Shown piece after piece: positions 25,657 through 32,999 of a DNA stretch of 64,000 bases. The notes below the pieces were generated by a model. That model did no database searches, had not been told where the DNA came from, and worked only from the letters and a program-made list of their open reading frames with translations. The position numbers were made by a program, and so were the translations under genes. The stretch is taken from the NCBI GenBank assembly GCA_937139405.1, contig CAKZPV010000001.1, forward strand, positions 97,186 through 161,185. The letters are read 5' to 3'. The stretch's first letter is position 1, and every line of letters begins with the position of its first letter. The DNA is from an uncultured Nitrospirota bacterium (GTDB lineage: Bacteria; Nitrospirota; Nitrospiria; Nitrospirales; UBA8639).

Positions 25657-26613
25657 TTAATTTGGCATTTGAGCGGTGAACCAGGTTGAGATACCCTTCA
25701 TGCCATTCCGTTCCACATTCGAGCCATCCCATACGGCAAAGGCCACTGGAAAGCTCGCACCGGCTTTGAACTGCACATCGTTCGGATCCTTGGTTCCCAA
25801 GCTCCGCTTCATGACCACGCGCCAGGTGGGGCCGCTGCAGCAGCCGCCTTTCAGCGCACCATATGGTTCCCACAGACCATTGCCCACGACATCTTGTGAG
25901 GCTTGTGTTGTCAGCGTGCTGAACCCATTCGCATTGAGATCTTCTACGGAACCTACCCGCATGTCGGGATCTGACATGATGTTGCCGGACCAAATGCCTT
26001 CATTAAACGGGCCAAGGCTTCTCCCAATTCGATCAGGATAGGTGACGCCACCAGCTGGTTCTTCATAGTAGTAATCCCAGGCAATGGATGGGTATTGGTT
26101 ATCGACATCCCACATGCCGGCCACGCCACGTCCTAAATCTTTTTGCCATTCGGCATTCCACCGCCAAATATTCACGGTTCCTCCAGATTGCCCCATACAT
26201 TGGAACGGTGGTGCTCCGGCTTTTTGCACAGGGAATTGCACGGCCACTTGATCACGAAAATCTTGAGGCCCAATGGTGGTGTTGTTTAAGGTTTGGTCTC
26301 CCCAATTCGCCCATACGCCAATCTCTTTGCCATTGGTAGCCATTTTGATCATGACGGTTTTGACAGAAATATTGGGGTGCATAGGAGTGGTAATGGTCTG
26401 CCCACTTAATGGCGCCACAATACCAGGAACTGACTCCCATACTGGATTGGCTGCATCCATGGGGATTGGGCCTGAAATTTTGCCGACCGGGATTGTCACC
26501 GGTTGGGAGACGGCCAGTGGAATTTGCCCAAGGGCGGCGAGAAGAGCACTCGTTAATGCCAATGTGAGAAACCCAATTTTTAACCGTGCAGACTTGGAAA
26601 TGTTGAACGCCAT
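25657..26613 (-). CDS. nxrC: Nitrite oxidoreductase gamma subunit-like protein (NxrC)
   Basis: 318 residues. A signal peptide (about 10-37) is followed by a type II DMSO-reductase-family gamma-subunit domain, the haem-binding fold of EbdC/DdhC/NarC-like proteins. Typical features are GVWANWGDQTLNN, VAVQFPV, an IWRWNAEWQKDLG Trp cluster and the C-terminal FAVWDGSNVERNGMKGISTW. In Nitrospira such proteins are the candidate haem-carrying subunit of the periplasm-facing nitrite oxidoreductase, passing electrons to soluble cytochromes, and their genes often lie apart from nxrAB, as here. AAGGAGG precedes the ATG. It is transcribed alone, with long flanks and a receiver gene on each side. Other gamma-subunit roles (e.g. 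chlorate reductase-like) are possible but less likely. Confidence 0.85.
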   Translation of the reverse strand: MAFNISKSARLKIGFLTLALTSALLAALGQIPLAVSQPVTIPVGKISGPIPMDAANPVWESVPGIVAPLSGQTITTPMHPNISVKTVMIKMATNGKEIGVWANWGDQTLNNTTIGPQDFRDQVAVQFPVQKAGAPPFQCMGQSGGTVNIWRWNAEWQKDLGRGVAGMWDVDNQYPSIAWDYYYEEPAGGVTYPDRIGRSLGPFNEGIWSGNIMSDPDMRVGSVEDLNANGFSTLTTQASQDVVGNGLWEPYGALKGGCCSGPTWRVVMKRSLGTKDPNDVQFKAGASFPVAFAVWDGSNVERNGMKGISTWFTAQMPN

Positions 26614-27082
26614 TGATATCCTCCTTGTTTTTTGTCACAAAGCAAAGAACGTCGTTTCCTGAAATTATCCTCTGACCACACTGATAGAGACAAATGAAAA
26701 GTCTGATAACCTTAGACAGGGCTTAGAAAGTTCTTCATTACGACTTTTCGTCATGACCCATAGGGGGACAGGCAGCATTCTCCGACGGAGGGAAATGTTT
26801 TAAGTTTATTGGTCTGATATATGAAATCCCCCAATTATCGACACACGCCATCATTTCTCAATACAAGACGAAGGACAGTCAGTTCAGTGGATGTAGAGTA
26901 AAGCTCGCACAAGTATTTTTTCATGACTTCTTGTAGGCATTCCATCAGAAATGAGAGCAGCCAGCAATTTCACGTCCGGCAGTGTCGCATCCAAACTCTT
27001 GCCATATTTTCCAACGAAAACGAATCACGTGGCAAAGGCTAGGTAAGCATACTGGTTCGATTGTTTATGAATTTCGAACATG
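26614..27082. other. nxrC upstream region with AACCTTAGAC motif
   Basis: About 470 bp holding the nxrC promoter. AACCTTAGACAGGGCTTAG at 26708-26726 matches AACCTTAGACGGGATTAG at 27548-27565, upstream of response regulator 2, allowing one gap. A nearby GAACTTT on the coding strand is too close to fit an ECF sigma -35. No gene is supported. Confidence 0.45.
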
Positions 27083-27499
27083 TTACGAGAAGAGTCTCAG
27101 GCATTTGTATTTTAAAATGACAGAAGAAATAGGTTTCGTCAGGTAATCTCCGGCTCCTGCATCAATCGCCTTGAGCATGGTCGTGTGTGTGGGGTCGGCG
27201 GACATGATAATGACGGGAATAGTCTCGGAACGTTTTCGAAGTTCTCTCAACATTGCCAGGCCATCCATGACTGGCATTTCAAGGTCCAATAACACCCCAT
27301 TAAAGGAATGTTCCTGGAGGAGACGCTTTCCCTCTTTCCCACTTAATGCGGAAGACACGACAAACCCAAGTTTCTCCAGTCTGTCTTTCAGAAAAATCAA
27401 GACAGTCTCCTGATCGTCCACGATGAGTATTCGTTTTACTCCTGCTGAATTCACGTGAGTATTTTGAAGAGCTTGCACCGTCGTCTGTGAAAAGTTCAT
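27083..27499 (-). CDS. Single-domain response regulator (sister 2)
   Basis: 138 residues from ATG 27499 (a TTG at 27535 would add 12 residues; the ATG gives exactly the length of sister 1). CheY-like receiver: acidic residues in LIVDDQET, phosphoacceptor in LLDLEMPV (D72), switch Ser in VIIMSAD, Lys in LTKPI (K122), and the same ending VILKYKCLRLFS. No DNA-binding output. It is transcribed toward nxrC, whose start lies 470 bp away, so it is probably a separate unit. The matched pair may deliver signals from a kinase to a shared target; the kinase is not adjacent. Confidence 0.85.
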   Translation of the reverse strand: MNFSQTTVQALQNTHVNSAGVKRILIVDDQETVLIFLKDRLEKLGFVVSSALSGKEGKRLLQEHSFNGVLLDLEMPVMDGLAMLRELRKRSETIPVIIMSADPTHTTMLKAIDAGAGDYLTKPISSVILKYKCLRLFS

Positions 27500-27547
27500 A
27501 TACCATTCTATCGCTTCCAGCAGGGTTGGCTGCAAGAAAAATGGGAA

Positions 27548-27565
27548 AACCTTAGACGGGATTAG
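27548..27565 (-). promoter_or_regulatory. Shared AACCTTAGAC motif upstream of response regulator 2
   Basis: AACCTTAGACGGGATTAG with its nearest edge 49 bp from the ATG at 27499, the same distance as the related motif at 25408 from its ATG. On the coding strand it reads CTAATCCCGTCTAAGGTT. The GTCTAA core resembles ECF sigma -10 elements, but I find no matching -35, so its nature is open. Confidence 0.45.
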
Positions 27566-27792
27566 TCGAATTCTGTCAGAGCGATCTCGTTCAAAAGATT
27601 TAAGACGGCAAGCACTAAAAAATGCCTGTCATGTTTGGAAGAGACTTGCACCCACCCAATGATCTTCCTGTCATGCCTTGGTGAAAGTTTTGTTTGCGAT
27701 TATTTTGGCCATGATGATGGACAATGGTTGTAAGCTGAAGTCCAGATATATGTTCGGTAAGACTGCAGTCATGGAAAGCACGTACTGACTCA

Positions 27793-28428
27793 TTATGGGC
27801 TTGTGGGGAACTGCCATGCTGTTCTTGCCTTTAACTTGGACTCCCCTGCAAGACAGCGTATCCAAAGACCGAGTGAGGCAAGGCTGCCGACTCCGAGCAT
27901 CATAGCGCCCCAATACCATCTTAAGGGCTGTCCCTCTTTTTTTGAGCATAGAAATGGTTTAGATTCGAACCTAGAGGAGGAACGAATTGGATCTCGACTT
28001 GGCTCTCGCAAATCGGTCATGACCGTATTGATCGCCTTCCTCCAGGTATATTCCAAGGCGGGACTCCAGGTATCGCCATGGAGCTCGGCGACTCGATCAA
28101 GAAAGGTCTCTGCCACCGTCAACATCTCCAAGGATTCAAAGGGGTTTTCAGCGGTGCTTGGAAGTTCCAGCCAAAAATTCTTCAATGGCGTGATCATCGT
28201 TCCGTAGGCGCGAAATTCTCTGATGAGGGACCTCAGAGACCTCAGGAGATGTGTTCTGAAATCCCTGGGACCTATCGATCGCAGAAAGGGGTTAATCGCA
28301 GGGTGGTCCCTAAGGAGGCAATGGTAAAAATTACTCGCAAATGTTTCCTGCTGGTCTGTGATCTCTCTCAATCCGTTTTCAAGTATATGAATGTCAGTAG
28401 TCGAAAAATTATTAAGACAATTTCGCAT
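27793..28428 (-). CDS. Globin-fold protein with C-terminal membrane anchor, apparently lacking the haem-binding histidine
   Basis: 211 residues. Residues 10-140 resemble single-domain bacterial globins: ILENGLREITDQQETFASNFYHCLLRDHP (helices A-B, read in pieces), PFLRS, and a C-terminal MLTVAETFLDRVAELHGDTWSPALEYTWRKA matching helices G-H. In globins the segment before this carries the proximal His (the L-G-x-R-H type motif); here it is FWLELPSTAENPF with no His. A transmembrane helix follows (about 172-190: WYWGAMMLGVGSLASLGLW). It may be a haem-free globin-type sensor or a structural protein. AAAGGAG lies upstream of the ATG. Function unknown; the globin assignment is moderate. Confidence 0.65.
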   Translation of the reverse strand: MRNCLNNFSTTDIHILENGLREITDQQETFASNFYHCLLRDHPAINPFLRSIGPRDFRTHLLRSLRSLIREFRAYGTMITPLKNFWLELPSTAENPFESLEMLTVAETFLDRVAELHGDTWSPALEYTWRKAINTVMTDLREPSRDPIRSSSRFESKPFLCSKKEGQPLRWYWGAMMLGVGSLASLGLWIRCLAGESKLKARTAWQFPTSP

Positions 28429-28736
28429 GTCAGGACTCCTTTATTGGGGGCTAGAGAAGTGACGGGCTTTCACTTTCAGTGTACACCCTGAGCTCGGAGT
28501 CAGGACAAAGAGAAGTATGAAAACTTTTGACAAACCTCGAAAACTTTCAAGAAAACGCGAAGGTTAGAGCTTTCCATTCTCTCTTTTCTCATTCGCCGCT
28601 GAGAAGAAAATCAAAGAAGATTCTCTTGGAAAATTGCAATACATGACATGAGGGGGGAGGAAGGTGCCACTCAAGTGAGCGGCGAGAGGAAGGAGTGTGT
28701 TGTCCTGATTAAACTTTTCGAGGCGTGGCGTTCTTC
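28429..28736. other. Intergenic region, no gene seen
   Basis: About 300 bp between the globin-like gene start and the end of the FAD-dependent oxidoreductase gene, both minus strand. It should contain the globin-like gene's promoter and the end of the long operon's transcript, but no clear terminator hairpin is visible. Confidence 0.35.
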
Positions 28737-29990
28737 TTATCGTTCCAACCAGTCGCGGACATTCTCGGCCGTCCGGTGTCCGGAAAAAAGGGCTCCGTCA
28801 ATCGTGCCAGTCGTGCAATAATCTCCACAAACAAACATTCCATTCTGAAGATGTGGCTGAAAAGCCTGAGGGTTTGGAAATGGAACCACCTGTCTTGGTT
28901 GGGCAGCCCTGATCGTCGACGTGTGTAGATGTTGCCAATCTTTGGCTTGAGTACCAAACCACTTCAGGAGTTGGCTTCGTACCTGTGCCTCAAGAGTCGG
29001 CTCGGATTGGTCTTTAGGGTTTAGGACCGAGACGGACAGTAATTCCTGAGTAGTTGGGGAATAGGTCGGCGCAACTTGAGAGAGAACGCAGAGGTTATTG
29101 ATTGGGCCAACGCCTTCTCCATTCAATAAGAGATAGGGACCTACAAATGGCGGTTCGGGCGCAGCAAAGTACAGGCAAGTGACGCTATGATAGGGCGGCG
29201 GTTTGAGAGAGGGAATAAGTTGTTTGGCGGCCGTGCCCTCTGTGGCCATAACAATGGCGTGAGGGGAGAGGGACTCACCTGATTCCAAGGTCACAGTTGT
29301 GTCATGAATGGAGGTAACCTTGGCTTGCGTGCGAATCTTCTTTGGTGGAAGAAACGAACATATTTGTTGTGGTATGGCTCCCATCCCCTCGGCGGGCAGG
29401 GAAGTGCTTCCGGAAGCAAACATTCGAAAAATAAATTCAGCCATACGACTGGATGTGTTCAATTCAGAATCCAAAAACACCCCTCCCAGGAATGGTCGAA
29501 AAAATCGATTGATCATATTGGCAGAAAACCCCAAATCTTGGAGATAGTGGAGGGTCGAACGTTCCTGTCGGCTAAATAACTCAGATATCGTGTCGGAGAG
29601 AGCCCAGTGTCGGAATTTCGCCATGAGAAATTTGTCTGAAATTGTTCCGATTGGAGATAAGAGCGTTTGAATGGCGGAGAAAGGACGACGGAAAGGGTCC
29701 AAGATGCGGTGCCATTTCCCCTTCAATCGAATGACCGCACCCGGAGCAAAATGATTGAGCTTGAGTGAAGGGTAATCCAATATTCGATTGGCTTCAGGAT
29801 AGGCTGTAGAAAAGACCTGAAACCCTCGGTCAAGAAGAAATCCATTCACATGATCGGTACGAACTCGACCGCCGACGGTATCTGATGCTTCCAAGAGGAG
29901 GTAGGAAATTCCACAACTCTCTAACGTACGCGCGCAAGAGAGCCCGGCAAGGCCTGCACCAATAATCAACACGTCGGAATTCATCATCAA
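28737..29990 (-). CDS. FAD-dependent oxidoreductase (amine-oxidase/phytoene-desaturase-like)
   Basis: 417 residues. The N-terminal Rossmann motif is DVLIIGAGLAGLSCARTLE (about 5-23), followed by LLLEASDTVGGRVRTD (about 31-46), the FAD-binding GG-R signature of the flavin amine oxidase superfamily, and a C-terminal FVCGDYCTTGTIDGALFSGHRTA that closes the FAD site. Substrate range in the family is wide (carotenoid precursors, protoporphyrinogen, amines). Related enzymes occur in light-induced LitR/CarH-type clusters with photolyase, which fits here: it is the last gene of the long minus-strand unit, 61 bp after the VOC gene. The exact reaction is unknown. Confidence 0.8.
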   Translation of the reverse strand: MMMNSDVLIIGAGLAGLSCARTLESCGISYLLLEASDTVGGRVRTDHVNGFLLDRGFQVFSTAYPEANRILDYPSLKLNHFAPGAVIRLKGKWHRILDPFRRPFSAIQTLLSPIGTISDKFLMAKFRHWALSDTISELFSRQERSTLHYLQDLGFSANMINRFFRPFLGGVFLDSELNTSSRMAEFIFRMFASGSTSLPAEGMGAIPQQICSFLPPKKIRTQAKVTSIHDTTVTLESGESLSPHAIVMATEGTAAKQLIPSLKPPPYHSVTCLYFAAPEPPFVGPYLLLNGEGVGPINNLCVLSQVAPTYSPTTQELLSVSVLNPKDQSEPTLEAQVRSQLLKWFGTQAKDWQHLHTSTIRAAQPRQVVPFPNPQAFQPHLQNGMFVCGDYCTTGTIDGALFSGHRTAENVRDWLER

Positions 29991-30051
29991 GGGACGTTAT
30001 CGGCTTATAATTTAATCAGTGCTCTCCGTTGTGCTATTTGGGGAGGCTTCA

Positions 30052-30408
30052 TTAGGGTTTTTCTAAGACTTCAATTGAATTGCCAAAGGCATCGGTAATG
30101 TAGACAGACTTGAGTCCATCTCGGTGGGTGACCAGCTCTCCAAATTTATTAGCATCTGGACGGCTCAGTGCAAAGTGGGAAGGGTGTTCCTGAGGGAGGA
30201 CCAACGCTAATTTGGTATTGGCAAATTTTAACAAAGCCCAGGTCTTATCAACGTATTCCACCTCACAGTTAAATCGAGAGGTGTACCATTCAAGGGCCTT
30301 CCCGATGTCCGGTACTGAAATTGCGATATGATGGACGTGGTCTAACTTCGGTTTGTGAGCCGAAGTTTTTTTTGTGCTGGTTTTCTTTTTAGTTACAGGT
30401 TTGGACAT
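30052..30408 (-). CDS. VOC (glyoxalase/dioxygenase) family protein
   Basis: 118 residues. After a Lys/Thr-rich N-terminal tail (KKKTSTKKTSAHK) comes a single VOC module: DHVHHIAISVPDIGKALEWY, LLKFANTKLALVLP, HFALSRPD and SVYITDAFGNSIEVLE. His in HHIAISV and Glu in IEVLE are in the places of VOC metal ligands. Such single modules usually dimerise to form the site. The substrate cannot be predicted. A basic tail like this could bind nucleic acid or membrane. It sits between the CbiX-like and the FAD enzyme genes. Confidence 0.75.
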   Translation of the reverse strand: MSKPVTKKKTSTKKTSAHKPKLDHVHHIAISVPDIGKALEWYTSRFNCEVEYVDKTWALLKFANTKLALVLPQEHPSHFALSRPDANKFGELVTHRDGLKSVYITDAFGNSIEVLEKP

Positions 30409-30471
30409 GAAATACGTATTATCTCCTTCTCAAGCTTGACGGTCCGAAACCTGGACTCATTTTGTGAAGGA

Positions 30472-30981
30472 TTAAGAAAACTTACCAATATGGTCCACCA
30501 GCATTTTTGAGACCTGACTGAGGTTGAAGGGCCAGGCATAGTGTAAGGTCACCTCAGGGTGTTTTTTGCGAAGGTCTTCCAGCTCTTCGGGAATTTCGTA
30601 TTCCGAATGAGAACCACCTGGTGTAAACATCGTGGAGACCACCGTAATAGATTGCGCGCCTTGTTGGATCAAGTCTTCAACGGCTTGCTCCAAAGTCGGG
30701 CCGCAAAATTCATTGTAGGCTAATGAAAACAAAGCCCCATTCACCATAGGTTTCATCTGTGTGCCCAGGGCTTCAAGTCCCGCTTGATACGGGTCGGTTT
30801 CTGGAGTGCGAGGCCAGGTGCGGATCCGCGTATCTAATTCTAATTCTTCTGCAGACATGGGTTGGTTTGCGGCTCGGCGTTGTGCTTCCAATCGTTTAAG
30901 TTTACTGACCTGATCTGCTGGATAACCTTTTGGAATGCCCCCGTGACCAACAAGAATAATACCTTTTTTGAGATCTGACAT
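30472..30981 (-). CDS. CbiX/SirB-like sirohydrochlorin chelatase family protein
   Basis: 169 residues. The start KGIILVGHGGIPKGYP matches the GHG motif of the CbiX/SirB class II chelatases, and TVVSTMFTPGGSHSEYEIPEEL (read in pieces) matches the second-half metal-site region with His. It has an inserted helical segment (about 22-50) not present in minimal CbiX. Family members insert cobalt or iron into sirohydrochlorin during cobalamin or sirohaem synthesis. Being encoded 38 bp after a B12-binding regulator makes a cobalamin-related role attractive but unproven. AAGGAG lies 8 bp before the ATG. Confidence 0.7.
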   Translation of the reverse strand: MSDLKKGIILVGHGGIPKGYPADQVSKLKRLEAQRRAANQPMSAEELELDTRIRTWPRTPETDPYQAGLEALGTQMKPMVNGALFSLAYNEFCGPTLEQAVEDLIQQGAQSITVVSTMFTPGGSHSEYEIPEELEDLRKKHPEVTLHYAWPFNLSQVSKMLVDHIGKFS

Positions 30982-31019
30982 TGTTTTGACTCCTTATCTA
31001 TAAATCCATGAAATGATCG

Positions 31020-31961
31020 TCAGCGTCGTATTTCGCTGGAATATGATGAAACGACTTTGGGCTCTAAGCTTGTGACATCCTTCACTTGCGTGAAATAGGG
31101 AATTCCATTGTTGATTAGGTTGTCTGAAAGGGCACGGAAGCCCGCTCCCCCGGCTATGACCTGGCAGTGGGGTTGGAACATATGAACGATTGTTTTAATC
31201 CATGCCTGACCTGTCTGGAAATTGGGTTCTGTCGCACTGGAAAGAATCATAAAGTCAGGATGCCGGCGGCGCAAGGCCATTTCAAGAACTTCGAACGAAA
31301 CGTTGGGGCCTAAATACGTTGCGTACCATCCGCGTTTTTGAAGAAGCAGTGTCGCGGTGAGCGGCCCAATTTCATGGTAATCCCCCGGCACACAAGCGAT
31401 CAGTGCCTGTTCCTGGCTCAGAAAAGAATCTTGTCTTAAGGCATGAATTAATTGTAGACGCACCATACGACTCACAGCGTTTTCCGCTGAAATTGAAATT
31501 CCTCCCTGATGCCATAATTCCCCGATGGAGCGCAGGAGGGGAAACACGATGACTTGGAGCGCCTCCTCTAAGCCCAATTGTAAAATCCAACTCGCGATGA
31601 TTCTTTGGATGGCATCATCATTCTGAATCAGGGCGGCATGGATAAGGTTCCGAGCCTCTGGTCGAAACTGATTGGGGAGGGTAGAAAAGTTGTAAGAGAT
31701 GTCTCTCATGGCCTGACGCAAATGAGACTCACCGCTTTCGGCCAACTGTCCAATTGTCTCCCCATGAGCGAGTTGAGTTTTCAAATACTGCAAGAATTGC
31801 ACATCGTCTTCCGTAAAAAGACGATATCCGTTGGGACCTCGGTGAGGATGGACCAAATGGTAGCGTTCTTCCCATTTGCGTATGACATGGGTACTCAACC
31901 CTGTCATGCTTGCCACGGTTTTAATACGATAAGCTGGAGGATACTTCCGTTGATTAGACAT
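31020..31961 (-). CDS. MerR-type regulator with cobalamin-binding domain (CarH/LitR-like, copy 1)
   Basis: 313 residues from ATG 31961; the frame is open to 32042 but that part lies inside the upstream gene. MerR helix-turn-helix at about 11-65 (VASMTGLSTHVIRKWEERY), a helical bundle (about 95-175) and a B12-binding Rossmann domain (about 185-300). The domain has D-x-H-x-x-G (D194, H196, G199) for the lower axial histidine. The helical-bundle W-x9-EH motif of CarH is W150 with E160-N161, so the second His is Asn. It may bind cobalamin but not form the bis-His light state known for CarH. Its ATG overlaps the stop of the YbgA-like gene. Confidence 0.85.
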   Translation of the reverse strand: MSNQRKYPPAYRIKTVASMTGLSTHVIRKWEERYHLVHPHRGPNGYRLFTEDDVQFLQYLKTQLAHGETIGQLAESGESHLRQAMRDISYNFSTLPNQFRPEARNLIHAALIQNDDAIQRIIASWILQLGLEEALQVIVFPLLRSIGELWHQGGISISAENAVSRMVRLQLIHALRQDSFLSQEQALIACVPGDYHEIGPLTATLLLQKRGWYATYLGPNVSFEVLEMALRRRHPDFMILSSATEPNFQTGQAWIKTIVHMFQPHCQVIAGGAGFRALSDNLINNGIPYFTQVKDVTSLEPKVVSSYSSEIRR

Positions 31962-32976
31962 GGTTGCGCAGCAGAAGTTCTTTTGGATGTGGATTGAGGT
32001 AGACCTGGTCGAGTAGATACGGAACGGCCAGAATGCGAACATAATGTTTAATGAGCGTGAGAGGGACTGCTAAGGGCGTGAAATGTTGATGGTAATCTTG
32101 AATTGTTTCCTGTAGCTCTGCTCGTTCCATCTTGCTCAGTTGTTTTGAAAAATGGCCAGCCAGATGCTGAAGGACATTCACATGTTTGCGCACTGTGGCC
32201 TTGGTTTTAAGCGTGTCCATAAAAAGGGCACCGTAGGCATTGGCTAAGTCGTGAGGTTTGTAGTCCCCCGCCTTGGCAACAAGTTGTCCAAGGGCGTGAT
32301 AATGAGAACGGCTATGCGTCAGTAATAAATATTTGTGACGTGAATGGAAGTCAACAATCATTCCGCGAGTGATTCGTTGGCCTTGGGTCTGATTTTTCCA
32401 CCTTCGATAACAAAATATTCGAACGATAAAGTTTTCCCTGATAGGGGCGTCATTCAAACGCCCTTCTTCCTCGAGTGGCAGTAGCGGAAAAGCCTTCTGT
32501 ATGGCAGCTGAAAAAATTCCGATGCCCTGTCTACCCGGATGGCCCTTGTCGCTGTAAACTTTTACCCGATGAACCCCGCAGCTTGGAGAATTCTTTTTAA
32601 AAATATATCCATCCAAATCACACTCGCGTAATTCGTTCACACGGCGCTGACTGAATGCCTGGAGTGGTGCGGTATGGTCTACCTTGGAGCGGATGGTGAG
32701 TAGTCTTGGTGCGTCAGGGTCTCCAGCCAAATGCATAGCCTCTCTTGGCGTGCTCAATCCAGCTTCGACTTCGGGGCACACTGGAATCCATTCAACGAAT
32801 GGGGCCAACACATCTGTTAAAAAGACATCTCTCTTATGCCCCCCGTCATAGCGAACTTCATCACCTAATAGGCACTGGCTAATCCCGACTCGTGGCTGGT
32901 CATCAGGAATCACCTGTTTTGAGGCCTGGTCGGGAGTTGTTGACTTTTCTCTTGAGGGATGTGTGTGCATGCTCAT
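31954..32976 (-). CDS. YbgA-like fusion: DUF523 (TudS-like) plus DUF1722
   Basis: 340 residues. N-terminal DUF523 domain (about 28-170) with three well-placed cysteines: ISQCLLGDEVRYDG, IPVCPEVEAGL and KKNSPSCGV. In TudS, a family member, such cysteines hold a [4Fe-4S] cluster used to desulfurise thiouracil. C-terminal DUF1722 (about 190-325: KYLLLTHSRSHYHALGQLV, KTKATVRKHVNVLQHLAGHF). This is the arrangement of proteins fused to or paired with YbgA, which lies beside the photolyase gene in E. coli and many other bacteria. Here it is 23 bp after the photolyase gene, so the link is conserved. A role in thiolated-nucleobase or DNA-damage metabolism is suggested, not shown. Confidence 0.85.
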   Translation of the reverse strand: MSMHTHPSREKSTTPDQASKQVIPDDQPRVGISQCLLGDEVRYDGGHKRDVFLTDVLAPFVEWIPVCPEVEAGLSTPREAMHLAGDPDAPRLLTIRSKVDHTAPLQAFSQRRVNELRECDLDGYIFKKNSPSCGVHRVKVYSDKGHPGRQGIGIFSAAIQKAFPLLPLEEEGRLNDAPIRENFIVRIFCYRRWKNQTQGQRITRGMIVDFHSRHKYLLLTHSRSHYHALGQLVAKAGDYKPHDLANAYGALFMDTLKTKATVRKHVNVLQHLAGHFSKQLSKMERAELQETIQDYHQHFTPLAVPLTLIKHYVRILAVPYLLDQVYLNPHPKELLLRNHV

Positions 32977-32999
32977 TGATCTACCATCATTCTGATTTT

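Noticed and set aside
26708..26760. ECF sigma-factor promoter at the GTCTAAGG motif
   Set aside because: The -10-like core is attractive, but no GGAAC-type -35 lies at 16-17 bp in any of the three copies, so I report only a shared motif.
30982..31019. Cobalamin riboswitch between the B12 regulator and the CbiX-like gene
   Set aside because: The gap is only 38 bp, far too short for a B12 riboswitch, and no conserved B12-box was seen.
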